A stretch of 64,000 bases of DNA from an uncultured Desulfovibrio sp. (GCA_910587035.1 CAJUMQ010000014.1:1-64000); one strand, 5' to 3'. Counted from the stretch's first letter, positions 15,392 to 24,618 are shown. Numbers and translations: made by a program. Notes: a model not told the origin generated them from the sequence alone.

Positions 15392-16729
15392 ATGAAACTT
15401 TGCATAGTTGGTACCGGGTATGTTGGTCTTGTCACTGCGGCCTGTTTTGCTGAAATGGGCAACGATGTCACCTGCGTGGATGTCAATGAGAATATTGTCC
15501 GCAGCCTGAATGAGGGCAGGGTGCATATTTATGAGCCTGGCCTGGATGGCATGGTGAAAAGAAACCATGGCGACGGGCGTCTGAAATTCACCACGGATAT
15601 TGCCAGGGGTCTTGAAGGGGCAGACTGCGTATTCATCTGTGTTGGCACCCCGCCCCTACCCGATGGCTCCTGCGATCTTGGCTATGTGCGAGAGGTTGCC
15701 GCCGAAATTGGCCAGTACATGAAAAAAAGCCTGGTGGTGGTTGATAAATCCACAGTGCCCGTGGGCACAGCGGACATGGTGCGGGGCATAATGGAGGCCG
15801 AGCTGGCAAAAAGAGGGGAGAATATACCCTTTGAAGTGGTGTCAAACCCCGAATTTCTCAAGGAGGGAGACGCCATATCGGACTTCATGAAGCCGGATCG
15901 GGTGGTCATAGGCACATCCTCGCCCCAGGTGGCGGATCTGATGCGGGAGTTGTACGCGCCATTTGCGCGCACGCGGGATAAAATAATCATCATGTCCGTG
16001 CGCAGCGCCGAAATGACCAAATATGCGGCCAACTGCATGTTGGCCACCAAAATTTCATTTATCAACGAGATTGCCACCATCTGCGAAAATGTGGGCGCAG
16101 ACGTAAGGGAGGTCAGAACCGGCATTGGCTCGGATTCCCGCATCGGCTACCAGTTCATATATCCGGGGCTGGGTTATGGCGGCTCCTGCTTCCCCAAGGA
16201 TGTGAAGGCGCTGATCGAAACAGCCCAGAAGGCCGGGGTTGAGCCATTGCTGCTGAATGCTGTGGAAACAGTGAACATGCGCCAGAAAAAGCATATGGCT
16301 GCCATAATAGCGGACTACTTCAGCCACCAGGGCGGAGTGGCCGGCAAGACACTTGCGCTGTGGGGGCTGGCATTCAAGGCCAATACAGATGACATGCGGG
16401 AGGCTCCGGCCATTGAGATAGTCAATGCCCTCACAGGCATGGGCATGAAAATCAGGGCCTTTGACCCGGTGGCCGCGGACAATGCCAGAAAAATTTTCGC
16501 GGGCAACAGCCTTGTGGAAATCTGCTCCGAGCAGTACGCGGCATGCAAGGGAGCTGATGGTCTGCTTGTGGCCACGGAGTGGAACCAGTTCCGCAATCCG
16601 AATTTTTCAAAAATCAGGGAGCTTCTGACTGCGCCAATCCTTTTTGATGGCCGCAACCTCTATTCTCCAGCGGCAATGGCCAAGAGAGGTTTCGCCTATT
16701 TCTGCATAGGCAGACGTAATCCTGCCTGA
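15392..16729 (+). CDS. ugd: UDP-glucose 6-dehydrogenase
   Basis: Oxidises UDP-glucose to UDP-glucuronate, a precursor of capsule, LPS or exopolysaccharide sugars. The 445-residue protein has the N-terminal GTGYVGLVTAACFAE Rossmann motif, DKSTVPVGT, a central helical domain (SNPEFLKEGDA) and the catalytic Cys in GYGGSCFPKD (about 260). The C-terminal UDP-binding domain contains LWGLAFKANTDDMREAP. AAGGTGG lies about 7 nt before the ATG. It is flanked by oppositely oriented genes, so it is probably monocistronic. A UDP-N-acetyl sugar dehydrogenase is less likely from these motifs. Confidence 0.95.
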   Translation: MKLCIVGTGYVGLVTAACFAEMGNDVTCVDVNENIVRSLNEGRVHIYEPGLDGMVKRNHGDGRLKFTTDIARGLEGADCVFICVGTPPLPDGSCDLGYVREVAAEIGQYMKKSLVVVDKSTVPVGTADMVRGIMEAELAKRGENIPFEVVSNPEFLKEGDAISDFMKPDRVVIGTSSPQVADLMRELYAPFARTRDKIIIMSVRSAEMTKYAANCMLATKISFINEIATICENVGADVREVRTGIGSDSRIGYQFIYPGLGYGGSCFPKDVKALIETAQKAGVEPLLLNAVETVNMRQKKHMAAIIADYFSHQGGVAGKTLALWGLAFKANTDDMREAPAIEIVNALTGMGMKIRAFDPVAADNARKIFAGNSLVEICSEQYAACKGADGLLVATEWNQFRNPNFSKIRELLTAPILFDGRNLYSPAAMAKRGFAYFCIGRRNPA

Positions 16730-16736
16730 TTTAGAA

Positions 16737-16848
16737 CATTTGCCGATTAAAATTGGCAAATGCGAGGCGCTTCTTCTGAAGCTACCGCGCTGACGTTCGC
16801 GGAAAATTGAATTTTTCCGCGAAACGCCAGCAGGTATGGCTGAAACGC
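16737..16848. repeat. Dispersed hairpin repeat, copy 3 (two hairpins)
   Basis: Hairpin A pairs CATTTGCC (16737-16744) with GGCAAATG (16755-16762). Hairpin B pairs TTCGCGGAAAA (16796-16806) with TTTTCCGCGAA (16813-16823). The GGTATGGCTGAAA flank matches copies 1 and 2, but the stem sequence differs while staying paired. It lies between the convergent ugd and rhomboid genes. Confidence 0.65.
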
Positions 16849-16871
16849 CTATAGCGTTCCAACTGATACAT

Positions 16872-17804
16872 CTATATTGCCCCGCCGAATGCCATCAGCC
16901 AGGCGGCGACAATCACCACATATGCTGCGAGACCGGCCAGACTTTGTGACAGGCCTGGCCAGCCGCGAATGACACGCAGATTTTCATATGCGCCCAGGCA
17001 GAATCCTGCAGCAAGGCCGCAAAAATGGGCTGCAAGATCGGTGTTTTTGCCTTCCGTGCCTAGCATTGCCACCAGAGAAAGAGCAGCCGCCGCTGGCATA
17101 AGCAGTTTCTTGCCATTTTTTTTGATGGCAAGCCCTGCCATAATGCCCACACACCCAAAAAGAGCTGTGGAAAATCCCACACTGCGGTAGTTTGCGCCAT
17201 GCAGGAACACACTGGCCGCATTGCCGGCAATTCCAGCCGCAAGGGTCAGCATTATCGCTCTGCCAGGGCCGGTTATGCGCCCAAGCAGGGTGAGAAAGAT
17301 CGCTCCAAATGCGACATTGCCCGCCAGATGAGGCAGACCGGAATGCAGGGTGAGAGCAGTGGCGGCCCTGTGCCACTGGTGGTGGATTATAACTTTTATG
17401 CCATCAAGGGAACCGGCTTTAAGCCAGTTGTCCCCATTGGGCAAAAAAAGGCAATTTTGCCACCAGCCGGCCTGAAAACCATAGATGATGATGAGCGGCA
17501 GAACAATAAAGGCCGCAAGAATGGCGCGGGGGTGCAGTGCCCAGGGTGAGTCAGCAGGGAATTCGGCATGATTTTCGCGCGCGAATTCATGCAGTTCATG
17601 CCTGGCAATGCCCTCGGCAAGAGGGGAGACATAGATATGCTCCCCCCTGCCGGTATGCTGAATTATAAATGGTATATTTCTGGAATCCAGAACAAGCTGC
17701 CAGTCGCGTTTTTGCGCGTGGCTTTTAAACCCTCCTTGCGGGGTCAGCCTGCGCCAGGCGAAAGGCAGCCATCCCGGCCTTCTGCGTATTGCTATACGCC
17801 GCAA
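16872..17804 (-). CDS. Rhomboid-family intramembrane serine protease
   Basis: A 310-residue integral membrane protein. About 95 N-terminal residues form a basic, cytoplasmic domain; six or seven transmembrane helices follow. Rhomboid signatures are present: HSGLPHLAGNVAFG (the oxyanion His and Asn region), the catalytic Ser in GFSTALFG and the catalytic His in AAHFCGLAAGF. It should cleave single-pass membrane proteins within the bilayer; substrates are unknown. The start is a TTG with a weak ribosome-binding site, so the N-terminus is uncertain. It follows rpmB by about 34 bp and may be co-transcribed with it. Confidence 0.9.
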   Translation of the reverse strand: MRRIAIRRRPGWLPFAWRRLTPQGGFKSHAQKRDWQLVLDSRNIPFIIQHTGRGEHIYVSPLAEGIARHELHEFARENHAEFPADSPWALHPRAILAAFIVLPLIIIYGFQAGWWQNCLFLPNGDNWLKAGSLDGIKVIIHHQWHRAATALTLHSGLPHLAGNVAFGAIFLTLLGRITGPGRAIMLTLAAGIAGNAASVFLHGANYRSVGFSTALFGCVGIMAGLAIKKNGKKLLMPAAAALSLVAMLGTEGKNTDLAAHFCGLAAGFCLGAYENLRVIRGWPGLSQSLAGLAAYVVIVAAWLMAFGGAI

Positions 17805-17838
17805 CTGGAAAAATCAGTCTGGAAAATGGCCCGGCGGG

Positions 17839-18045
17839 TTAATCCTGCCTTTCCACCGGTTTTGTCACAAGGCCGGTGCGGATGCAGCGCGTGCAGACGC
17901 GGATGGTGCGCACTGTGCCATCAGGATACTGATGGCGCACATTCTGCAGGTTGGGGGAAAAACGACGTTTGGTCTTGATGTTCGAATGGCTGACCTTGTT
18001 GCCCACCTGCGGTTTTTTGCCGCAAAATTCACATTCTTTGCTCAT
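17839..18045 (-). CDS. rpmB: 50S ribosomal protein L28
   Basis: A 68-residue ribosomal protein of the large subunit. The N-terminal KECEFCGKKPQVGN and the later VRTIRVCTRCIR segments carry the four cysteines of the zinc-binding (C+) form, and SNIKTKRRFSPNLQ is the conserved rRNA-contact region. GGAGAG lies a few bases before the ATG. A sigma-70-like promoter candidate is at 18113-18141. Confidence 0.97.
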   Translation of the reverse strand: MSKECEFCGKKPQVGNKVSHSNIKTKRRFSPNLQNVRHQYPDGTVRTIRVCTRCIRTGLVTKPVERQD

Positions 18046-18112
18046 TGTTTCTCTCCAGCTGCTTTGTGCCTTTCTGGCAATAAACCATTGTCAAAAATAA
18101 TTTCAATCGGGT

Positions 18113-18141
18113 TATATATGCTTTATTTACATGATTTGCAA
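18113..18141 (-). promoter_or_regulatory. Candidate sigma-70 promoter of rpmB
   Basis: The minus strand reads TTGCAA, a 17-nt spacer, then TATATA, placing transcription start about 60 nt before the rpmB ATG. The match is good for the -10 and moderate for the -35. Confidence 0.45.
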
Positions 18142-18219
18142 GATAAAATTTAATGTCTCGCAGGGGATGCATCTGGATTGCCGGCAGAAGTCAGGGCAGA
18201 TGCAGAAGGCGCGGACAAA

Positions 18220-19023
18220 TCAGGAGATGGCGCCTGCGAGATTCATGTAATCCTGGCATGAAAGGTTTTCCGGCCTCAGGGATGGGGCAAGTCCCAGCTC
18301 TTCAAGCGCCTGCAGAAGGCTTTGCTGCCCATGCTTGCGAAAGATGCCGCCAAGCTGTTTGCGTCTGTTCTGAAAGCACAAATCCAGCAGTTTTTTTAGT
18401 GCCCTGGGGTTTTGTGGCCACTGATCCACTGGCAATGGCGTAAATGATACAACTGCGGAATCGACTTTTGGCATGGGCCGGAAATTGCCCGGAGCCACTG
18501 TAAACTCCAGGCGTGGCCTGGCATGGCAGCCTGCCCAGACCGTCAGGGCTCCATATGCGCCTGTGCCGGGTTTTGCCGCGAATCTTTGCGCGACTTCCTT
18601 CTGAACCATGAAAACAGCCTTGGCATAACTGGCTTTGGCCAGAATATCCCAAATGAGGGGGGATGCCACATTATAGGGCAGATTGCCGCAGATATTCCAG
18701 ACGCCAAGACTGTTCAGCCTGCTCCAGTCAAATTTCATGGCATCAGCATTGACTATGTCTGTTTTGCCATCCGCAAGGACACCCAGCGTTTTTGCAAGCT
18801 CCCTGTCTTTTTCCAGCAGCAGGAGGGCTGCATGAGGGGCCTGGGCAAGATATTTTGTAAGGGCGCCGGCGCCAGGCCCTATCTCCAGCACCAGACTCTC
18901 TGGCGCAAGAGGAAGCAGTTTCACTATGCGCTCGCAAATGCCCTGGTTGACCAGAAAGTTCTGGCCCAGACTTTTTTTGGGCTTTGGCGGCAGTGGCATT
19001 TCTGGGCGATCTGCCTGCCTCAT
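18220..19023 (-). CDS. rsmA: 16S rRNA (adenine1518/1519-N6)-dimethyltransferase
   Basis: Dimethylates two adjacent adenines in the helix-45 loop of 16S rRNA, a late step in 30S assembly. The 267-residue protein has the family opening KKSLGQNFLVN, the SAM-binding LEIGPGAGALT, the ICGNLPYNVASPL motif IV and the KVDSAVVSF segment, with a C-terminal helical domain. Its start overlaps the end of the EF-G paralogue gene by 4 bp, which implies translational coupling; linking a small-subunit maturation factor to a translocation or recycling GTPase is suggestive. Confidence 0.96.
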   Translation of the reverse strand: MRQADRPEMPLPPKPKKSLGQNFLVNQGICERIVKLLPLAPESLVLEIGPGAGALTKYLAQAPHAALLLLEKDRELAKTLGVLADGKTDIVNADAMKFDWSRLNSLGVWNICGNLPYNVASPLIWDILAKASYAKAVFMVQKEVAQRFAAKPGTGAYGALTVWAGCHARPRLEFTVAPGNFRPMPKVDSAVVSFTPLPVDQWPQNPRALKKLLDLCFQNRRKQLGGIFRKHGQQSLLQALEELGLAPSLRPENLSCQDYMNLAGAIS

Positions 19024-21062
19024 GGCCTGTCAAAAGTCTTGAATTTCTGGGTAAAGGCGGCTTTGCCCTGGGTTGCGGAGCGCAGGCTTGTGGAAAAGCC
19101 GAAAAGTTTGCGCAATGGCGCAAGACCACTTAAATGCCTTGTCTGTCCTTGCGCTGTCATATTTTCTATCCTGCCGCCAGTCTGCTGAAACAGATTGATA
19201 ACGCCCCCCAGAAATTCATCCGGACAGCCAATTTCCACCTCCATCAGGGGCTCCAGTGTCACAGGCGCGGATTTTTCCAGGGCATCGCGCAGGGCAAGGC
19301 TTGCTGCCATTCTTGCCCCTGGCAGGGTCGTCTGGTTTTCTGTCCAGCCAATCCCTTCGATGCGCACACATGCATCAACCACCGGCCAGCCACCCAGAAC
19401 GCCGCTTTGCAGACTGTCCGCAATTCCTTCCCTTACTGCGTTGACAATCACATCTGGCACGATCTTTCTGGCCTCCTGTGGGTCTTTTGGCAAAAATTCG
19501 CCAATCTCCACCACTGTGCCGCTATTACGCGGCAATGGCTCCACGGTGACTGCCACTTCGCCATAATGTCTTTCCTTGCCCAGCTCCCGGTCAAAGACAT
19601 GTCTGGAGCTGGCAGAGGCAGTGGGTGTCTCCCTGAGCACAACCTGGGGCTGGCCGGATCGGGGAGTTATCCTGTGCTCCCTGGCCAGCCTCTCCAGAAC
19701 AACCTCAAGATGCAGCTCGCCCATGCCGGAAAGCATGCGCAGTCCGGTTTCTTCATCCATCACCAGCTTGAGTGTGGGATCCTCCTGGAGATAGCGGTTG
19801 AGGGCCTCATCGAGAATGCGGCTTTCATCGGCATTTTTGGCTTCCAGGGCTATGGTTATGACTGGCGACTGGGCAGTTATGGGCTCAAGGCTGACCATCT
19901 TGCCCTTGCCGCAATAGGTGTCGCCTGTGGCCGCATCCGCAAGACCAACGATGGCAGCTATATCGCCGGCATCCAGCTCGCCAAGCTGTTCGCGCCTGTC
20001 GGCATGGATGCGGTAGAGGCGATTTATTCTTTCCTGCCTGCCGCTGCGGGAATTACGCAGGGTTTCACCCTCTTTGATTTTGCCGGCATAGAGGCGCACA
20101 AAACAGTTTTTGCGGGCATTTTCCACCACCACCTTGAAGATCAGGGCCACCGCCCCGGCATTGCGGTCTGGCTCAACCTCGATTGTGGCTCCATTTTCCA
20201 AAAGGCCTTCGGCCGGGGGCATATCCGCCGGAGATGGCAGCAGGGCGCAAATGCCATCAAGCAATGGCTGCACTCCCATATTGCGGAGAGCTGAGCCGCA
20301 CCATACGGGCACAATTTTGCAGGCCAGCACCGCTCGGCGCAGGGCTGCCAGAATGTCATCCCGGCCATATTTGCCATCCATCCACAAGGCCAGAAAGGCG
20401 TCATCGGCATCGGCCAGCTTTTCCAGCAGCTCATCGCGCCAGGGTGTGGCCTGCTCCGCTTCCATAGCTGTGAAAGGAGTTCTTATGACTGTCTGGCCCT
20501 GATCCCGCTGGTCAAATTCCAGTTTTTCATTATTGAGCAGATCAAGCACTCCGCGAAAATCGGCTTCACTGCCCAGGGGAATGGTCATGGCAATGGGATT
20601 GGCGCCCAGCTTGTCGCGCATTTCCTGCAGGACTGCTGGAAAATTCGCTCCCTGCCTGTCCATTTTGTTAATAAAAGCCAATTTTGGAATATGAAAATGT
20701 TCGGACTGGCGCCAGACTGTTTCTGATTGAGGCTCAACGCCGCCCACAGCGCAAAAAACGCCCACAGCGCCATCCAGGGCCCTCAGACAGCGCTCAACTT
20801 CCATGGTGAAATCCACATGGCCTGGGGTATCAACCAGATTTATGCTTTTGTCCTGCCAGTGGCAGGTGGTGCAGGCCGAGGATATGGTTATGCCGCGCTC
20901 CTGCTCCTCCGGCATAAAATCCATGGTTGCGGCGCCGTCGTGAACTTCGCCAAGGCGATGGATTTTTTGGCAGTAAAAAAGAATTCTTTCGGAAAGTGTG
21001 GTCTTGCCGGCATCTATATGCGCTATTATGCCAATATTGCGCAGGTTGTGGATGTCTGTCAT
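19020..21062 (-). CDS. fusA2: Elongation factor G paralogue (EF-G2 type GTPase)
   Basis: A 680-residue translational GTPase with EF-G domain order. G1 is AHIDAGKTT, G3 DTPGHVDF, G4 NKMDRQGANF, and domains II-V follow (GMGELHLEVV, then a C-terminal FGFSTSLRSATQGKA). It diverges from canonical EF-G in domain IV and lacks the usual glycine-rich ending, which fits an accessory EF-G. Accessory EF-Gs in some bacteria split ribosome recycling from translocation; which job this one does cannot be read here. A primary fusA beside rpsL would be expected elsewhere. It is coupled to rsmA and follows a HisD-like gene by 42 bp. Confidence 0.88.
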   Translation of the reverse strand: MTDIHNLRNIGIIAHIDAGKTTLSERILFYCQKIHRLGEVHDGAATMDFMPEEQERGITISSACTTCHWQDKSINLVDTPGHVDFTMEVERCLRALDGAVGVFCAVGGVEPQSETVWRQSEHFHIPKLAFINKMDRQGANFPAVLQEMRDKLGANPIAMTIPLGSEADFRGVLDLLNNEKLEFDQRDQGQTVIRTPFTAMEAEQATPWRDELLEKLADADDAFLALWMDGKYGRDDILAALRRAVLACKIVPVWCGSALRNMGVQPLLDGICALLPSPADMPPAEGLLENGATIEVEPDRNAGAVALIFKVVVENARKNCFVRLYAGKIKEGETLRNSRSGRQERINRLYRIHADRREQLGELDAGDIAAIVGLADAATGDTYCGKGKMVSLEPITAQSPVITIALEAKNADESRILDEALNRYLQEDPTLKLVMDEETGLRMLSGMGELHLEVVLERLAREHRITPRSGQPQVVLRETPTASASSRHVFDRELGKERHYGEVAVTVEPLPRNSGTVVEIGEFLPKDPQEARKIVPDVIVNAVREGIADSLQSGVLGGWPVVDACVRIEGIGWTENQTTLPGARMAASLALRDALEKSAPVTLEPLMEVEIGCPDEFLGGVINLFQQTGGRIENMTAQGQTRHLSGLAPLRKLFGFSTSLRSATQGKAAFTQKFKTFDRP

Positions 21063-21104
21063 GAGATATGCCGCCAGACAGGCTCGGCCTGCCGTTTAAT
21101 ATTG

Positions 21105-21920
21105 TTAAATATCGTCAATAGCCGCTTTAGGCAAAACTCCAAAGGCTTTTGATCCTGTCCTGAAACAGGTCATGTCGAGGTGAGGGAAAAGCCAGAAACA
21201 TTCACAACCTGGTGTGAGCGCAAGTGGGGCAGGGCAGTCTTGGCGGGCGGTTTCCGCAGAGCAAAAAGCCGCATAGGGAGCTTGCGTTGCCGCTCTTGTG
21301 AGAATATCCGCGCCATGGGCAAAGACCAGAAGCTGGCGCTCAAAATATTGTGGCTCAAGCAGGAGAATGCGTGGATCCGGTCTCTCGGCGTGGACATCCA
21401 GCCCGGCCTCAAGGGCAATATTGCCGAACTGGGCAAGAGATGGATGATATAGTGTTGTGATAACGCCTGATCCAAGGCTGGGGCTGGCGAGAAAGTCGGC
21501 AAGATCCGGCAATCTGGAAGTGGGCAGATGAAAAACATCCTCAATGCCGCAAAGCTCAAGGGCCAGCAAGGCACCAGGCACTGGTTGCCCGTCCACACAA
21601 ATGGCCGCAATATTTTTAATCCCAGCCAGGGCTGGGAGCACCGCAGCAGCGCAGACCCTTGCGCAGGCATCATAGCCGGCGTCAAAAACAATTATGGCCC
21701 AATCTGCCGGGCATGTTGTTTTTTCCAGCCAAAAACCGGCATCATTATTTTCAAGTACTGTCTTTTGGATGTCTGTTTCCGGGGTAAAATGGAGACTGCT
21801 CAGGGCAATGGCAGTTTTCAGGGCGCAACGGCAGGGCGTGGGGACGCATTCATAGGCGTTTTTGAAGGCATCATCGGATATGCGGCCTTCCTCCAGCCAG
21901 TCTGGCGCTTCAAAAGCCAT
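21105..21920 (-). CDS. Uncharacterised protein with weak resemblance to histidinol dehydrogenase
   Basis: A 271-residue soluble protein that I do not firmly recognise. Its middle part (about 75-165) follows the layout of the HisD nucleotide-binding half: a hydrophobic strand, a helix ending AVLPALAGIKNIAAIC, then PGALLALELCGIEDVFHLP where HisD has an Ala-rich helix, GV and a GGAQA turn. The glycine-rich GGAQA motif and metal ligands are not evident, so catalytic function is doubtful. It is cysteine-rich (about 9). It lies 21 bp after argH and 42 bp before the EF-G paralogue, within one apparent operon. The HisD link is inference only. Confidence 0.7.
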   Translation of the reverse strand: MAFEAPDWLEEGRISDDAFKNAYECVPTPCRCALKTAIALSSLHFTPETDIQKTVLENNDAGFWLEKTTCPADWAIIVFDAGYDACARVCAAAVLPALAGIKNIAAICVDGQPVPGALLALELCGIEDVFHLPTSRLPDLADFLASPSLGSGVITTLYHPSLAQFGNIALEAGLDVHAERPDPRILLLEPQYFERQLLVFAHGADILTRAATQAPYAAFCSAETARQDCPAPLALTPGCECFWLFPHLDMTCFRTGSKAFGVLPKAAIDDI

Positions 21921-21941
21921 AATAATCAGGGCACCCCTATA

Positions 21942-23348
21942 TTATTTGAATGTTGCCAGCCAGTTTTGAAAATCCTTAAGCTGCGCCTGCACGGATGCCG
22001 GACCAGTGCCACCAGGCGTCTCCCGCCTGCGCACGCAGGCTGCATAATCGAGGACGTCATAAACGTCATTTTCAATCAGGGGGGAAATCTTTTGCATCTC
22101 ATCCAGTGCAAGCTCGCCAATGCCGCAGCCCTTCTGTTCGGCAACTGCTACAATTTTGCCTGTGATGTGATGGGCATCCCTGAAGGGCACACCCCTGGCT
22201 GCCAGATAGTCGGCAAGCTCGGTGGCATTGATAAATCCCTTGTGGCAGGCTCTGGCCATGCTTTCGGCATCAAACTGCAGGGCAGGGAGCATGGCGGCCA
22301 TAATCTCCAGCGACGAAGCCACCGTGCGATCTGTATCAAAAAAACCCTCCTTGTCTTCCTGCATGTCGCGGTCATAGGCAAGTGGCAGGGATTTCATCAC
22401 TGTGAGGAGGGCCACAAGGTTGCCATAGGTTCTGCCGGTTTTGCCGCGCATCAATTCTGCCACATCGGGATTTTTCTTTTGCGGCATTATGGATGATCCG
22501 GTGGAGAAGCTGTCTGGCAGGCGCACAAACCCAAAGGCAGGATTTGCCCAGATGATGATCTCCTCGCACAGGCGCGAAAGATGCATCATGATTACGGAAG
22601 CCACAAAAAGCGCCTCAAGCGCAAAATCCCTGTCTGAGACCGCATCCATTGAATTGGAATAGATGCCATGGAAGCCAACTTCTGCCGCAACGCTTTCAGG
22701 GTCAAGAGGATAGGTGGACCCGGCAAGGGCGGCCGCGCCCAGCGGGGAGATGCGCACCCGCGCCAGCATGTCCACTATTCTTTCGGCATCGCGTTTGAAC
22801 ATGCCGGCATATGCCAGCAGATGCTGGGCCAGGCTGACCGGCTGGGCAGGTTGCAGATGTGTGCATCCAGGCAGAATCACATCCCTGTTGTCGGATGCTG
22901 CTGCGCAGATCACTCCACACAAATGCAGGCACAGATCAAGCCATGCCTTGCAATGGTCGGATACATAGAGACGAAAGGTCAGGCCGGTCTGGTCATTGCG
23001 GCTACGCCCCGTGTGCAGCTTTTTGCCCGCATCGCCCACAAGCGCGGTTAGCCTGGCCTCGATGTTCATGTGCACATCTTCAAGGCTGGGTTGCCAGACA
23101 AAAGCGCCGGACTCAATCTCCTGGCGAATTTTTTCAAGTCCTTCAACAATGGCAGTGGCTTCAGCGTCGGAAATTATCCCCTGTCTGGCAAGCATCCGCG
23201 CATGGGCAATGGATGCCCGGATATCCTGGGCGTACATGGCCCGGTCGTAATGCTGGGAATCCGTATATATGGCCATGAGTTCTGAAGGTGGCGCAGAAAA
23301 TCTGCCACCCCACGTAGCCTGGGAGGAATTGTCTGGAGTATTCGGCAT
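21942..23348 (-). CDS. argH: Argininosuccinate lyase
   Basis: Cleaves argininosuccinate to arginine and fumarate, the last step of arginine synthesis. The 468-residue protein has the fumarase/aspartase superfamily signature GSSIMPQKKNPDVAEL (about 283-298), TGRSRNDQ, and GCTHLQPAQPVSLAQH with the catalytic His region. An N-terminal WGGRF start is typical. A strong terminator at 23383-23408 separates it from argG, so it probably has its own promoter in or near the 65-bp gap, or depends on read-through. Downstream on the same strand are the HisD-like gene, the EF-G paralogue and rsmA. Confidence 0.97.
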   Translation of the reverse strand: MPNTPDNSSQATWGGRFSAPPSELMAIYTDSQHYDRAMYAQDIRASIAHARMLARQGIISDAEATAIVEGLEKIRQEIESGAFVWQPSLEDVHMNIEARLTALVGDAGKKLHTGRSRNDQTGLTFRLYVSDHCKAWLDLCLHLCGVICAAASDNRDVILPGCTHLQPAQPVSLAQHLLAYAGMFKRDAERIVDMLARVRISPLGAAALAGSTYPLDPESVAAEVGFHGIYSNSMDAVSDRDFALEALFVASVIMMHLSRLCEEIIIWANPAFGFVRLPDSFSTGSSIMPQKKNPDVAELMRGKTGRTYGNLVALLTVMKSLPLAYDRDMQEDKEGFFDTDRTVASSLEIMAAMLPALQFDAESMARACHKGFINATELADYLAARGVPFRDAHHITGKIVAVAEQKGCGIGELALDEMQKISPLIENDVYDVLDYAACVRRRETPGGTGPASVQAQLKDFQNWLATFK

Positions 23349-23382
23349 GGCCTTTTATCCTGTGCGCTGCGCCATGGGGTTT

Positions 23383-23408
23383 TACAAAAATGGGGGGCAA
23401 GGCCCCCC
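23383..23408 (-). terminator. Rho-independent terminator of argG
   Basis: On the minus strand GGGGGGC (23408-23402), a 3-nt loop and GCCCCCC (23398-23392) are followed by ATTTTTGT. It begins 4 bp after the argG stop codon and lies before argH. Confidence 0.8.
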
Positions 23409-23412
23409 GATA

Positions 23413-24618
23413 TCAGTTGCCAAGCTTGTTGCGAATGGTGGAATACAGCCCCAGCCGCAGGGAATTGAGACGGATGAAACCGGCTGCATCCTTGTGGTCA
23501 TAGTGGCCGCCCTCAAAGGTGGCGAGATCCTCTGAAAAAAGCGAATATGGCGATGTGCGCGACACAGGCCACACGCCGCCCTTGTAGAGCTTGGCGCGCA
23601 CAAGACCTGTGACGGATTCCTGGGACTTATCGAAAAATGCCTGCATGGCTTCGCGTTCCGGCGAGAACCAGAAGCCATTATAGACTGCATGGGAGTAGGG
23701 CACAGAGAGCATATCGCGTATGCCCAGCAGGTCCCTGTCCATGCAGATGCCCTCAAGATCCCGATGCATGGCAAAAAGCAGGGTGCCAGCCGGGTTTTCA
23801 TAGACACCGCGGCACTTCATGCCCACATATCTGTTTTCAACCATGTCGTCGCGGCCTATGCCATTGCGGCCGGCTATTGTGGTCAGGCGCTCTATCAGAT
23901 CATAGGGAGAGAGCTGCTCGCCATTTACAGAAACCGGGTTGCCGCGCACAAAACCCACTTCCACAAATTCCGGCTTGTCCGGAGCCTCCTCCACTGGCAC
24001 ACAGCGGGCATGGCAGCAGGCGTCCGGGGTATTGCCCGGATCTTCCAGCTCGCTACCCTCAAAACTCGTATGCAGCATGTTGGCGTCCATGCTGTATCTT
24101 TTGGCGCCGCTGGAAATCTCTATGCCATGCTCAGCGGCAAAGGCGTTAAGCTCCTTGCGCCCCATGAGATTCCATTCACGCCAGGGCGCGATGACCTGAA
24201 TGTCCGGCGCCAGAGCCTTGATGGCAAATTCAAAGCGCACCTGGTCATTGCCCTTGCCGGTGGCGCCATGGGCTATGGCATCCGCACCTTCGGCCCTGGC
24301 CACATCCACAAGCGCATGCGCTATGCAGGGGCGGGCAATGGATGTGCCAAGCAGATAGCGGCCTTCATATCTGGCAGCGGCCCGCATCATGGGAAATACA
24401 TAGTCCCTGGCCATATCCTCGCGCAGATCTATCACAAAGGCCTTGGATGCTCCAGTTCGCAAGGCTTTTTCCTCCACTCCATCCAGATCCTCCGGCTGGC
24501 CCAGATCCGCCGTGACAGTTATGACTTCACAGCCATAGGTTTCAATCAGCCATTTGAGGATTACAGATGTGTCGAGACCTCCGGAATAGGCCAAAACAAC
24601 CTTTTTGAATTTGCTCAT
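23413..24618 (-). CDS. argG: Argininosuccinate synthase
   Basis: ATP-dependent condensation of citrulline and aspartate, the penultimate step of arginine synthesis. The 401-residue protein begins KKVVLAYSGGLDTS (PP-loop), followed by TADLGQPEDL, GCTGKGNDQVRFE-like AHGATGKGNDQVRFE, and GRNGIGRDDMVENR. GGAG lies 7 nt before the ATG at 24618; the frame extends upstream to 24711 but without a ribosome-binding site. It is transcribed away from mraZ and ends in a strong terminator. Confidence 0.97.
   Translation of the reverse strand: MSKFKKVVLAYSGGLDTSVILKWLIETYGCEVITVTADLGQPEDLDGVEEKALRTGASKAFVIDLREDMARDYVFPMMRAAARYEGRYLLGTSIARPCIAHALVDVARAEGADAIAHGATGKGNDQVRFEFAIKALAPDIQVIAPWREWNLMGRKELNAFAAEHGIEISSGAKRYSMDANMLHTSFEGSELEDPGNTPDACCHARCVPVEEAPDKPEFVEVGFVRGNPVSVNGEQLSPYDLIERLTTIAGRNGIGRDDMVENRYVGMKCRGVYENPAGTLLFAMHRDLEGICMDRDLLGIRDMLSVPYSHAVYNGFWFSPEREAMQAFFDKSQESVTGLVRAKLYKGGVWPVSRTSPYSLFSEDLATFEGGHYDHKDAAGFIRLNSLRLGLYSTIRNKLGN

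Noticed and set aside
19134..20294. A 386-codon plus-strand frame opposite the EF-G paralogue
   Set aside because: The minus-strand gene has all G motifs; the plus frame has no domain or start signal.
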